64,000 bases of DNA from Streptomyces abyssalis. Its GTDB lineage: Bacteria; Actinomycetota; Actinomycetes; Streptomycetales; Streptomycetaceae. Within the stretch, counting starts at the first letter, position 1, and every line of letters starts with the position of its first letter. The stretch lies in assembly GCF_001751365.1 (NCBI RefSeq), contig NZ_LJGT01000036.1, positions 62,001 through 126,000 of the forward strand, in the 5' to 3' direction. The translations under genes and the position numbers were made by a program. This document shows positions 1 to 8,269 of this stretch, piece after piece. The notes beneath the pieces were generated by a model, which did no database searches, was not told the origin of the DNA, and saw only the letters and a program-made list of their open reading frames with translations.

Positions 1-155
1 GCGATCTCCGTGAAGGACGCTCCTGTGACGGGTGTGGGGTTCTCGAAGTAGCCGCCCTGTTTCGGGGCGACGTAAGTCCCCCCGATCCAGTGGTCGTAGC
101 GGGACTTGTATTTCATGACGGCCCCGTCGGACCCGGGCGCGGCGTAGCGGCTCAT
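1..155 (-). CDS. NAD-dependent aldehyde dehydrogenase (N-terminus only)
   Basis: Only the first 51 codons are in the window; the gene runs off the left edge. The start is ATG at 155, preceded by a clear GGGGAGG ribosome site six bases upstream. The visible protein begins MSRYAAPGSDG and carries YDHWIGG and FENPTPVTG, which match the start of ExaC/acetaldehyde-type aldehyde dehydrogenases that oxidise short aldehydes to acids with NAD. The catalytic Cys and Glu lie outside the window. It follows a GAF-domain regulator on the same strand after 65 bp, an arrangement I associate with aldehyde or alcohol catabolism. Family call is good; substrate is inference. Confidence 0.8.
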   Translation of the reverse strand, partial: MSRYAAPGSDGAVMKYKSRYDHWIGGTYVAPKQGGYFENPTPVTGASFTEI

Positions 156-179
156 CTCTGCCTCCCCTTGGTGCGGGCG

Positions 180-203
180 GCCCGCCGCATCCCTTCGGCG
201 GGC
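180..203 (-). terminator. Hairpin between GAF regulator and aldehyde dehydrogenase
   Basis: GCCCGCCG and CGGCGGGC form a perfect 8-bp stem around an 8-base loop, in the 65-bp gap between the regulator stop and the dehydrogenase ribosome site. There is no T-run. It could attenuate or terminate read-through from the regulator. Confidence 0.35.
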
Positions 204-220
204 TCGATCTGCGGCAGAGA

Positions 221-1573
221 CTAGGGCCGGGAACGTTGCCGATACGTTGCGTGCGCTCCCCTGTCCTCTCCGTACGGACGGCGAGGGGCCGGCTCCTGGG
301 CACTGTCCAGCCCGTAGGCGCGGCGCAGTTCGCGTACGCGCCCGTTCAGGGCCGCCGTGCGCGCCTGCCCGGACTGGCGTCCGGCGAGCAGCGCCTCCCA
401 CATCTCCAGGTCGTCCTCGCCCCAGGGAGTACGCACCCACTCCTCCAGCAGAACCGGGTCGCGGGACGCCAGCAGGGCGCGGCGCAGCCGGTCCTCCAGC
501 CGCCTGCGCAGCCGCATGACGCCTGGCGCCTCGGAGAGCGGCAGCAGCGGACCGCGGTACGCCGAGAGCGCGGTGGGCAGGTCGCCCTCCGCCAGGGCCT
601 CGCCGACGGCGTCGTGGTCGGTGTGCGGGAGGGTGCGCAGCCGGTACGGGCGTGAGTCGAGCAGCGGCCCCAACAGGCCCCGGAGACGGGAGAGTTCGGC
701 TCGCAGCGTGACGGGCGTGACGGACCGTTCGCCGTAGAGTTCCAGGGCGAGCCGCTCACCGGTGAGGCCCTCGGGGTGCGCGGCGAGCAGCACCATGATC
801 TCGCTGTGCCGGCGGCCCAGCCGCAGGGGTGCGCCCCCTCCCGTGTCGAGGAGGGCCTCGTCGCAGCCGAGGGCGTTGAGCACGGGCGCACCGCCGGCGG
901 ACGCGCCGCCCACGGCGGCCTGTGCGGCGAGGAACGCCTCGGCGGCGCGTGCCGTGGCCTGGACGAGCGCGAGGCTCTGCGGTGCCGCGAGGTGGTCGCC
1001 GCCGGTGATGTCGATCGCGCCGATGAGCCGGTGAGTACGCGGATCGTGCACGGGGGCGGCGGCGCACGTCCACGCCTGTACGGGGCGGCAGTAGTGCTCG
1101 GCGGTGAAGATCTGCACGGCGTGGTCGACGGCGAGCGCAGTGCCGGGGGCGTTGGTGCCGATGTAGCGCTCGGACCAGCGGGCGCCCGGCACGAAGTTCA
1201 TCCGCTCGGCATGGCGCTGCACCTGTGAGTGGCCCTCGACCCACAGCATGCGCCCGTTCTCGTCGCAGACGGACAGCAGATGGGCGCCGTCGTCGGCGAC
1301 GGTGCCGAGCAGTTCACGGAAGAGCGGCATGACCCGGGAGAGGGGGTGCGCCGAGCGGTACGCGGCGAGGTCCGCGTCGGCCAGGTCGATGCTGGCCACG
1401 CTCTCCGGTTCGACGGAGGCACCGGCGCAGCGCTGCCAGGACTCGGCCACGACGTTCCGCACCTGTGCGCCGATCGCACCCTCGGTCACGAACTCCTCGT
1501 GCGCGCGGCGTACCTGGCCGGTCCGCTCGGCCGCGTCTGCCCCTGTCTCCAGCGCCAGCCATGGATTATGCAC
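221..1573 (-). CDS. GAF-domain transcriptional regulator
   Basis: About 450 residues from a GTG start at 1573 (protein begins VHNPWLALETG); the reading frame stays open further upstream, but the conserved sequence begins here. A GAF-type sensor domain spans about residues 85-190 and includes the family stretch SERYIGTNAPGTALA and the Cys at residue 162. No AAA+ sigma-54 activator domain or Fis helix follows. Instead a winged-helix-like segment (about 255-320, with ERLALELYGE) lies near the C-terminus. Streptomyces proteins of this shape usually sit beside aldehyde dehydrogenase genes, as here. Role as regulator of the dehydrogenase is inferred from position. Confidence 0.75.
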   Translation of the reverse strand: MHNPWLALETGADAAERTGQVRRAHEEFVTEGAIGAQVRNVVAESWQRCAGASVEPESVASIDLADADLAAYRSAHPLSRVMPLFRELLGTVADDGAHLLSVCDENGRMLWVEGHSQVQRHAERMNFVPGARWSERYIGTNAPGTALAVDHAVQIFTAEHYCRPVQAWTCAAAPVHDPRTHRLIGAIDITGGDHLAAPQSLALVQATARAAEAFLAAQAAVGGASAGGAPVLNALGCDEALLDTGGGAPLRLGRRHSEIMVLLAAHPEGLTGERLALELYGERSVTPVTLRAELSRLRGLLGPLLDSRPYRLRTLPHTDHDAVGEALAEGDLPTALSAYRGPLLPLSEAPGVMRLRRRLEDRLRRALLASRDPVLLEEWVRTPWGEDDLEMWEALLAGRQSGQARTAALNGRVRELRRAYGLDSAQEPAPRRPYGEDRGAHATYRQRSRP

Positions 1574-1698
1574 ACCGTCATCGTGCCGTGCGTCACAGCC
1601 CCAGGCAACGCCGTGGACCCGGACAATCCGACATGGTTCGGGATACTCCCCGGCCCGGCGTACGTGTGCCGCCGCGCACACCCTGGTACCCGTCCTCC

Positions 1699-4098
1699 AT
1701 GCACACCCCCTCCTCGCTCTCCGACGCCGAGACCGCACAGCTCGACGCGCACTGGCGCGCCCTGAACTACCTCTCCGCCTGCCAGCTGTATCTGCGGGAG
1801 AATCCGCTGCTCCATGAGCCGCTGCGCCCCGAGCACGTCAAACCGAGGCTGCTCGGTCACTGGGGTTCGGCGCCCGGGCTCGGGCTGGTCTACACCCACC
1901 TCAACAGGGCCATCCGAGAGCACGGCCTGGAAGCCATGTGCGTGTGGGGCCCCGGTCACGGTGCTCCGGCGGTACTGGCGGGGGCGTGGCTGGAGGGCAC
2001 GTACGGCGAACTCGAACCGGACCGTGCGCGTGACGCCGAAGGCATGCTCGGACTCTTCCGCGACTTCTCCCAGCCGGGCGGGCTGCCGAGCCACACGGCC
2101 CCCGACGTACCGGGCTCGATCCAGGAGGGCGGCGAACTGGGCTACGCGCTGGCGCACGCCTACGGCGCGGCGTTCGACAACCCGCGCCTGCTGGTGTGCG
2201 CCGTCGTGGGCGACGGCGAGGCGGAGACGGGGCCGCTGGCCGCCGCGTGGCACTCCGGCAAGTTCCTCGACCCCGTACACGACGGTGCTGTGCTTCCCGT
2301 GCTCCACCTCAACGGGTACAAGATCGCCAACCCCACCGTGCTCGCCCGGATTCCGGAGGACGAACTCGACTCCCTGCTGCGCGGCTACGGATACGACCCG
2401 CTGCACGTCACCGCTCACCCGGACACACCGCCGGCGGAGACGCACCGAGCGCTGGCCGGGGCGTTCGACGTGGCGCTGGAGCGCATCGGGCAGTACCAGC
2501 GTGAGGCGCGCGCCAGTGCCGGCGGCTCCGGCCACCGGCCGCGCTGGCCGGTGCTCGTGCTGCGTACGCCCAAGGGCTGGACGGGCCCGGCCGACGTGGA
2601 CGGCGTACCCGTCGAGGACACCTGGCGCTCGCACCAGATCCCGCTGGCCGGTGTGCGTGAAGACCCGGAACGACTGCGGCAGTTGGAGGAGTGGCTGCGT
2701 TCGTACCGTCCCGAGGAGCTCTTCGGCGCCGACGGCAGGCCGACGGAAGAGGTGCTGGCGTGCGTGCCCGGCGCAGAGCGCAGGCTGGGCGCCGTCCCGC
2801 ACGCCAACGGGGGGCGGCTGCTGCGCGATCTGCCGCTGCCCGCGCTGGAGCCGCACGCGGTGGAAGCCGAGGGGCACGGGCAGGCCGTGCACGAGCCGAC
2901 GCGGGTGCTCGGCGGCATGCTGACGGAGCTGTTCTCGGCCACGCAGGAGCGGCGCGACTTCCGCATGTTCGGACCGGACGAGACTGCCTCGAACCACCTC
3001 GACGGCGTGTTCGGCGTCACTCCGCGCGGCTGGCAGGCACAGCTGCTGAAGACCGACGAGAACCTCGGTGCGCACGGGCGGGTGCTGGAGGTTCTCTCGG
3101 AACACATGTGCCAGGGCTGGCTGGAGGGTTACGTCCTCACGGGACGGCACGGGCTCTTCGGCTCGTACGAGGCCTTCGCCCACATCGTCGCGAGCATGGC
3201 CGGGCAGCATGTCAAGTGGCTGCAGAGCTCACTGGAGGTTCCCTGGCGCAGGCCGCTGGCCTCGCTCAACTACCTGCTCACGTCGCACGCCTGGCGGCAG
3301 GACCACAACGGCTTCTCCCACCAGGACCCGGGCTTCATCGACCACATCATGAACAAGAGCCCGCAGGTCGTGCGGGTCTACCTGCCGCCGGACACCAACA
3401 CGCTGCTGTGCGTCGCCGATCATGTGCTGCGTACGCGCGACACCGTCAACGTCGTGGTCGCGGGCAAGCAGGAGTGCTTCGACTGGCTGTCGCTGGACGA
3501 GGCCCGCGGGCACTGTGCGCGCGGTCTGGGCGTGTGGGAGTGGGCGGGCACGGAGGCGCCCGGCGGGGAGCCGGACGTGGTGCTCGCCTGCGCGGGCGAC
3601 GTCCCCACCCAGGAGACGCTGGCGGCGGCCTCGCTGCTGCGCGAACATCTGCCCGGGCTGGCGGTGCGGGTGGTCAACGTGGTCGACATCGCACGGCTGC
3701 TGCCGCGTTCCGAGCATCCGCACGGCCTGCCCGACGCGGAGTTCGACGCCGTCTTCACGCGCGACAAGCCCGTCATCTTCGCCTACCACGGCTATCCGTG
3801 GCTGGTGCACCGCCTCACCTACCGGCGGGCCGCGCACGACTCTCTCCACGTACGCGGCTACAAGGAAATGGGCGCCACGACAACGCCGTTCGACATGGTC
3901 GTGCGCAACGACATGGACCGCTACCGGCTCGTTATGGACGTCATCGACCGCGCCCCGGGGCTGCCCGTGCGGGCGACCGGTGTGCGCCAGGCGATGGCGG
4001 ACATGCGGACCCGGCACCACTCGTGGATCCGTGAACACGGAACGGACCTGCCGGAGGTCGCGGACTGGAAGTGGAGTGAGTCCGCGGCCTCCGGCTGA
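1699..4098 (+). CDS. xfp: Xylulose-5-phosphate/fructose-6-phosphate phosphoketolase
   Basis: A 799-residue thiamine-diphosphate enzyme that splits xylulose 5-phosphate (and usually fructose 6-phosphate) into acetyl phosphate plus glyceraldehyde 3-phosphate or erythrose 4-phosphate. Length fits the family (about 790-830). Visible hallmarks are LLGHWG (51-56), SQPGGLPSH, the diphosphate/Mg site GDGEAETG (171-178), LNGYKIANPT, SNHLDGVF and EHMCQGWLEGY. I chose ATG 1699 because family similarity begins soon after; no good ribosome site precedes it, so a start at 1633 or leaderless translation remains possible. It is divergent from the GAF regulator and convergent with the encapsulin genes, 45 bp separating the stop codons. 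Confidence 0.93.
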   Translation: MHTPSSLSDAETAQLDAHWRALNYLSACQLYLRENPLLHEPLRPEHVKPRLLGHWGSAPGLGLVYTHLNRAIREHGLEAMCVWGPGHGAPAVLAGAWLEGTYGELEPDRARDAEGMLGLFRDFSQPGGLPSHTAPDVPGSIQEGGELGYALAHAYGAAFDNPRLLVCAVVGDGEAETGPLAAAWHSGKFLDPVHDGAVLPVLHLNGYKIANPTVLARIPEDELDSLLRGYGYDPLHVTAHPDTPPAETHRALAGAFDVALERIGQYQREARASAGGSGHRPRWPVLVLRTPKGWTGPADVDGVPVEDTWRSHQIPLAGVREDPERLRQLEEWLRSYRPEELFGADGRPTEEVLACVPGAERRLGAVPHANGGRLLRDLPLPALEPHAVEAEGHGQAVHEPTRVLGGMLTELFSATQERRDFRMFGPDETASNHLDGVFGVTPRGWQAQLLKTDENLGAHGRVLEVLSEHMCQGWLEGYVLTGRHGLFGSYEAFAHIVASMAGQHVKWLQSSLEVPWRRPLASLNYLLTSHAWRQDHNGFSHQDPGFIDHIMNKSPQVVRVYLPPDTNTLLCVADHVLRTRDTVNVVVAGKQECFDWLSLDEARGHCARGLGVWEWAGTEAPGGEPDVVLACAGDVPTQETLAAASLLREHLPGLAVRVVNVVDIARLLPRSEHPHGLPDAEFDAVFTRDKPVIFAYHGYPWLVHRLTYRRAAHDSLHVRGYKEMGATTTPFDMVVRNDMDRYRLVMDVIDRAPGLPVRATGVRQAMADMRTRHHSWIREHGTDLPEVADWKWSESAASG

Positions 4099-4143
4099 GG
4101 TCCCCCTCCTCCCCGCCCCGGCCTGTGTGATCCCCCGCCGTCG

Positions 4144-5541
4144 TCAGACCTCCACGTCCTCCAGCACCCCGAGGGCGTCCGGAACGAGAACGGCCGCCGA
4201 GAAGTAGGCGCTCACCAGATAGGAGATGAGGGCCTTCTCGCCGACTCCCATGAAGCGGACGTTCAGACCCGGCTCGATCTCGTCGGGGATGCCGGTCTGG
4301 TGAAGTCCGACGACACCCTGGTCGTCCTGGCCCGTACGCATCGCCAGCACGCTCGTCGTGCCGTCCTCGCCGACCGGGATCTTGTTGCAGGGCAGCAGCG
4401 GAATGCCCCGCCAGGTGCGCACGGTGGCGCCGTGCAGTTCGGTCTGCGGAGGGTGGATTCCGCGGCTGCTGCACTCACGCCCGATGGCGGCGACGGCACG
4501 TGGATGCGCGAGCAGGTACTGGGTCTTGCGGCGGCGTGAGATCAGCTCGTCGAGGTCGTCGGGGGTGGGCGGGCCGGAGCGGGTGTGGATGCGCTGGGAC
4601 GGTGCCGCGTTGTGCAGCAGCCCGAAGTCACGGCTGTTGACCATCTCGTGCTCCTGCCGCTCCCGCAGCGCCTCCACCGTCAGCCGCAGCTGCTCCTCCA
4701 CCTGGTTCATCGGATGGTTGTACAGATCCGCCACCCTCGTATGCACCCGCAGCACCGTCTGCGCCACACTCAGCTCGTACTCCCGCGGAGACGACTCGTA
4801 GTCCACGAACGTCCCCGGCAGCAGCACCTCACCCGCATGCCCCGAAGCCAGCTCGATCGACGCCTCACCGCGCCTGTTCTGCCGGGGGATCGCGCGGGAG
4901 AGGTACGCGTCGAGATACGAGCGCAGAGCCGGTGAACGGTCCGCGACCTCGCGGAACTCCTCGGCCCGCAGGGCCAGTACGGTGCACTTCGTCAGGGCGG
5001 TGAGGGTCTGCTCCCACTCCCCCGGATCCGGCGACAGGGCCTGCTCGCCCGCGTGGTCGCCGCCGGCGAGGACGCCCAGCGACACCTCCTCGCCGTACTT
5101 GCCGCTCGCGGTGCGCTTCACCTTGCCGTGCGCGATGAGGATGAGCTGTGCCGGGTCGCCCGGGGAGACCACGGTCTCGCCCGCGGTGTGCTCCCGCTGT
5201 TCGAACCGTCCTGCGAGAGCGCTCAGGGCCGCCTCGTCGGCCAGCCCGCGCAGGAGCGGGATCTCACGCAGCTCCGCGGGGATCACGGCGATGTCGGCGC
5301 CCGTGGCGACGAACTCCACGCGCCCGTCGCCCAGCGTGTGCGTCAGCCGCCTGTTGACGCGGAACGTGCCGCCCGTCGTCTCAACCCACGGCAGGATCCT
5401 CAGCAGCCAGCGCGAGGAGATCCCCTGCATCTGGGGCGGCGTCTTGGTGGTGGTGGTCAGGTTGCGGGCCGCGGCCGGAGCGAGGCTGTGCTGTGCGGCG
5501 AGGCCGGGCGTCGGACCGGGGTGGCCGGACTGGCTGGTCAT
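4144..5541 (-). CDS. Family 2B encapsulin shell protein, downstream copy
   Basis: 465 residues. The HK97-fold shell parts flank an inserted cyclic-nucleotide-binding-like domain. N-arm and first shell segment: about 1-95, with the family stretch [14 protein letters not shown] (27-40). Inserted cNMP-like domain: about 95-220, with PLLRG, a beta-barrel run around GETVVSPGD and GGDHAGE where a phosphate-binding cassette would lie. Remaining shell: about 225-465, ending [17 protein letters not shown]. Proteins of this layout assemble into nanocompartments in Streptomyces. Codons 225-332 are encoded by DNA identical to the neighbouring copy. The gene follows its paralogue by 118 bp on the same strand, probably one transcript. 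No cargo gene is adjacent. Whether the domain binds cAMP or another ligand cannot be read from the sequence. Confidence 0.9.
   Translation of the reverse strand: MTSQSGHPGPTPGLAAQHSLAPAAARNLTTTTKTPPQMQGISSRWLLRILPWVETTGGTFRVNRRLTHTLGDGRVEFVATGADIAVIPAELREIPLLRGLADEAALSALAGRFEQREHTAGETVVSPGDPAQLILIAHGKVKRTASGKYGEEVSLGVLAGGDHAGEQALSPDPGEWEQTLTALTKCTVLALRAEEFREVADRSPALRSYLDAYLSRAIPRQNRRGEASIELASGHAGEVLLPGTFVDYESSPREYELSVAQTVLRVHTRVADLYNHPMNQVEEQLRLTVEALRERQEHEMVNSRDFGLLHNAAPSQRIHTRSGPPTPDDLDELISRRRKTQYLLAHPRAVAAIGRECSSRGIHPPQTELHGATVRTWRGIPLLPCNKIPVGEDGTTSVLAMRTGQDDQGVVGLHQTGIPDEIEPGLNVRFMGVGEKALISYLVSAYFSAAVLVPDALGVLEDVEV
4547..4869 (-). repeat. 323-bp perfect direct repeat, copy 1 (in downstream encapsulin)
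   Basis: Read base by base, this tract matches 6069-6391 with no mismatch (offset 1,522 bp). It begins at the shared TCGTCGAGG and ends at GACGCCTCACC, after which the two genes differ immediately. It covers shell codons 225-332, directly after the cNMP-like insert. Best explained by recent gene conversion between tandem paralogues. Confidence 0.95.
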
Positions 5542-5659
5542 GGACCGGAAGACCTTCCGTGCTGGAGCCTGGGCTGAACTGGAGAGAGAACTGACACCGG
5601 GAACAGGCCCGTTCGGCGCCGCGGTTCTCCTGCGGCTGCCGGACCGTCAACACCCGGTC

Positions 5660-7072
5660 TCAGTGGCCGGTTTCGACGTCCTCGAGGATTCCCAGGGCGT
5701 CCGGGACCAGTACGGCCGCCGAATAGTAGGCGCTCACCAGATAGGAGATGAGCGCCTTTTCGTCGATGCCCATGAAACGGACCGAGACCCCCGGCTGGAA
5801 TTCGTCGGGAATTCCCGTCTGATGCAGGCCGACGACGCCCTGGGCCTCGCCCGTACGCATCGCCAGCACCGACGTGCTGCCCGAGCCGGTGACCGGGATC
5901 TTGTTGCACGGGAGGACGGGCACGCCTCGCCACGCGGGTACGCGGTGCCCGTCCAGCTCGGCGCTGTCGGGATGGATGCCGCGGCTGCTGCACTCCCGCC
6001 CGAAGGCGGCGATCGCCTTGGGGTGGGCGAGCACGACGCTCGGCTCCTTCCATACGGTGGACAGGAGTTCGTCGAGGTCGTCGGGGGTGGGCGGGCCGGA
6101 GCGGGTGTGGATGCGCTGGGACGGTGCCGCGTTGTGCAGCAGCCCGAAGTCACGGCTGTTGACCATCTCGTGCTCCTGCCGCTCCCGCAGCGCCTCCACC
6201 GTCAGCCGCAGCTGCTCCTCCACCTGGTTCATCGGATGGTTGTACAGATCCGCCACCCTCGTATGCACCCGCAGCACCGTCTGCGCCACACTCAGCTCGT
6301 ACTCCCGCGGAGACGACTCGTAGTCCACGAACGTCCCCGGCAGCAGCACCTCACCCGCATGCCCCGAAGCCAGCTCGATCGACGCCTCACCCTCGGGCGT
6401 GTGCCGGCCGGGTGCCTCGGCCGCGGTCCGGGCGGTGTGCGCGCGGAGGCTCTCGGAACGGCCCGCGATCTCCTCGAAGGACTCGCGCGCGAGCGTCAGA
6501 ACGGTGCCACTGGTCAGCGAGGTGAGGGTGATGTCCCACTTCCCCGGCTCGCCGGTGAGCCGTTCGGACCCCACGTGGTCGCCGCCGGCAAGCACCCCCA
6601 GCACGCTCTCGCCGCCGTACTTGCCCTCGGTCGTCCTGCGCAGCTTGCCGTGGGCGACGAGCACGAGCTGGTCGGCGGGACGCCCTTCCTCGATGATCGT
6701 CTCGCCCGGCCCGAAGTCGCGCTGTTCGCAGCGGTTCGCGAGCGCTTCGAGCACTCCGCGGTCCTCGTAGCCGCGCAGCAGCGGGAGTTCGGTCAGCTCC
6801 AGCGGGACGACCCGTACCTCGGCGCCTGTCGCGGTGAATTCGACCCGGCCGTCGCCGAGGGTGTGCGTCAGGCGCCTGTTGACGCGGAAGGTGCCGCCGG
6901 GAACGTGGACCCAGGGAAGGACCTTCAGCAGCCACCGCGAGGTGATGCCCTGCATTTGCGGGGGCGTCTTTGTCGTGGTGGTGAGATTGCGTGCGGCGCC
7001 TGTCGCGAGACTCGACTGCGCGTTCTGCGCGGCCTCCTCGCCACCGGAATTCGTCTCGACCGCAGTCGCCAT
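5660..7072 (-). CDS. Family 2B encapsulin shell protein, upstream copy
   Basis: 470 residues with the same architecture as the next gene: variable 28-residue head, [14 protein letters not shown] (29-42), cNMP-like inserted domain (about 98-222, with [12 protein letters not shown] and GGDHVGSE), then the shell core ending [17 protein letters not shown]. Outside the 323-bp identical tract (codons 228-335) the two proteins differ at many positions, most in the inserted domain, so they are diverged paralogues and may form mixed shells. The ATG at 7072 is the first in-frame start with the conserved head; its ribosome site is weak. A 364-bp non-coding region upstream probably carries the promoter for both shell genes. 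Confidence 0.9.
   Translation of the reverse strand: MATAVETNSGGEEAAQNAQSSLATGAARNLTTTTKTPPQMQGITSRWLLKVLPWVHVPGGTFRVNRRLTHTLGDGRVEFTATGAEVRVVPLELTELPLLRGYEDRGVLEALANRCEQRDFGPGETIIEEGRPADQLVLVAHGKLRRTTEGKYGGESVLGVLAGGDHVGSERLTGEPGKWDITLTSLTSGTVLTLARESFEEIAGRSESLRAHTARTAAEAPGRHTPEGEASIELASGHAGEVLLPGTFVDYESSPREYELSVAQTVLRVHTRVADLYNHPMNQVEEQLRLTVEALRERQEHEMVNSRDFGLLHNAAPSQRIHTRSGPPTPDDLDELLSTVWKEPSVVLAHPKAIAAFGRECSSRGIHPDSAELDGHRVPAWRGVPVLPCNKIPVTGSGSTSVLAMRTGEAQGVVGLHQTGIPDEFQPGVSVRFMGIDEKALISYLVSAYYSAAVLVPDALGILEDVETGH
6069..6391 (-). repeat. 323-bp perfect direct repeat, copy 2 (in upstream encapsulin)
   Basis: Partner of 4547-4869, covering codons 228-335 of the upstream shell gene. Synonymous positions are identical too, which protein-level constraint alone would not produce. 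Confidence 0.95.
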
Positions 7073-7171
7073 ATGGATACCGCCAATCTCCGTGTCCGCA
7101 CCGGCAATTCGCTCGTTGCGATGACGAAGCTAAGCCGCGATACCCATAAGGGGCAATCGCTCAAAAGAGAT

Positions 7172-7189
7172 GGCATTGCATGGAATGCC
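7172..7189. promoter_or_regulatory. Dyad upstream of encapsulin genes
   Basis: GGCATT and AATGCC form perfect 6-bp arms around 6 bases, about 100 bp upstream of the first encapsulin start. A candidate operator; no regulator can be assigned. Confidence 0.3.
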
Positions 7190-7385
7190 CGGTCAATGTG
7201 CTGGGTACCGGACGCCGTTCGCCGTGGGCCACCGGCTGACACTGGGTGCAGCTGCGTTCCACGCCCCCGGCGCGGGACCGCCCGCCGCGGGGAGTATGGT
7301 CGGAGCTCCACGACGGGGTGGCCACGAAGCCGGGGCGACGACCACGTTCCGGTGATTTGAGTCTCTTTGGCCTGCTCCCAAGCAT

Positions 7386-7406
7386 GTACCTCCCGCCATG
7401 AGGTAC
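7386..7406. promoter_or_regulatory. Dyad upstream of Rv1733c-type gene
   Basis: GTACCTC and GAGGTAC are perfect 7-bp arms around a 7-base spacer, ending 30 bp before the start at 7437. The position suits an operator overlapping the promoter or the 5' end of the transcript. Confidence 0.4.
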
Positions 7407-7436
7407 TTACGCATGTGGAGAAGGGGGTGAGAAGTT

Positions 7437-8039
7437 ATGCGCGCGATCGTCGGCCTGTGGCGCTGGCGCGGCAACCCGCTGTGCCGTCGCAGCGACCGCC
7501 GTGAAGCATGGCTGGCACTGGGTGCCATGATCCTTGTCGTCGTCGTCGCTCCACTCGCCGGGTGGCTCGGAGCCTCCGCCGCGCACGGTGCTCTGATGAA
7601 GAACGCGGAGGAGCAGCAGCGCGGCCGTCACCAGGTGTGGGCGACTGCCGAATCGGTGCAGAACCGCGCTCCGTTGGGCTCCGATCCCGAGTCAGGGTCG
7701 CAGCAGCCCGAACGCCGTCACGTGGTCGCCCACTGGGCCGGCCCCGACGGCAGCAGCCACAAGAGCACAGTCACCACGCAGGAGCGTGTCCAGCCGGGTG
7801 AGCGCTTCCGTATCTGGACGGACGGGGACGGCACGGCCACCCGCCGCCCGATGAGTCCGGAGACCGCGTCCTCGCAGGCCGCTCTCGCCGGGCTGGCCGC
7901 CGGCGCCGGAGCCGTCGGGGCCCTGGAGGCCGCACGCAGGCTCGCCATGCGGCAGTTGCTGCAGCGCCGGTACGCACTGTGGGACGCGGAGTGGTCCCGC
8001 ATCGGCCCCGACTGGGGACGCACAGGCTCCAACAACTGA
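7437..8039 (+). CDS. Rv1733c-type membrane protein
   Basis: 200 residues. The protein has an N-terminal basic stretch with a WRWRGNPLCR motif, a first hydrophobic segment at about 25-45 (ALGAMILVVVVAPLAGWLGA), an extracytoplasmic middle domain containing RRHVVAHWAGPDGS, and a second short hydrophobic segment at about 142-165. This matches the two-helix Rv1733c family, common in actinomycetes and without known biochemical function. GGAGAAGGGGGTGAG lies just before the ATG at 7437. A regulatory dyad precedes it. It may be co-transcribed with the beta-helix gene, although 230 bp separate them. Confidence 0.75.
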   Translation: MRAIVGLWRWRGNPLCRRSDRREAWLALGAMILVVVVAPLAGWLGASAAHGALMKNAEEQQRGRHQVWATAESVQNRAPLGSDPESGSQQPERRHVVAHWAGPDGSSHKSTVTTQERVQPGERFRIWTDGDGTATRRPMSPETASSQAALAGLAAGAGAVGALEAARRLAMRQLLQRRYALWDAEWSRIGPDWGRTGSNN

Positions 8040-8269
8040 CCACCGGTCCGCCGCCCCCGACCCGCAGGGACCCGCCCCGGCCGCCGGCGCCGGTGCCCGC
8101 GCGGTCCGTCCGCGGCTTCCGAACGCACAAGCGGCGGACGGACGGTGGGCATCGTGCGCCCGAAGTGCGGACACGTGACCGCGGCACTCCCGGCGCACGC
8201 TACGGTGGTGCGACTCCGGTGCGCATCTCAACGCGCCACAGGAACTTCGAGGTTGGGGCACAGCTGTCC

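Larger units (their letters stand above)
7073..7436. other. Divergent intergenic region upstream of the encapsulin pair
   Basis: 364 bp without a convincing gene, less G+C-rich than its neighbours next to 7072. It must hold the promoters for the encapsulin genes (leftward) and the Rv1733c-type gene (rightward). Two dyads, listed separately, are the only structured sequences I see. Confidence 0.6.

Noticed and set aside
1486..3210. 574-codon minus-strand frame opposite phosphoketolase
   Set aside because: Arises from G/C-biased third positions; the plus-strand phosphoketolase is complete and well supported.
4982..7360. 792-codon plus-strand frame opposite the encapsulin pair
   Set aside because: Mirror of the shell genes, including their duplicated tract; no recognisable domain.
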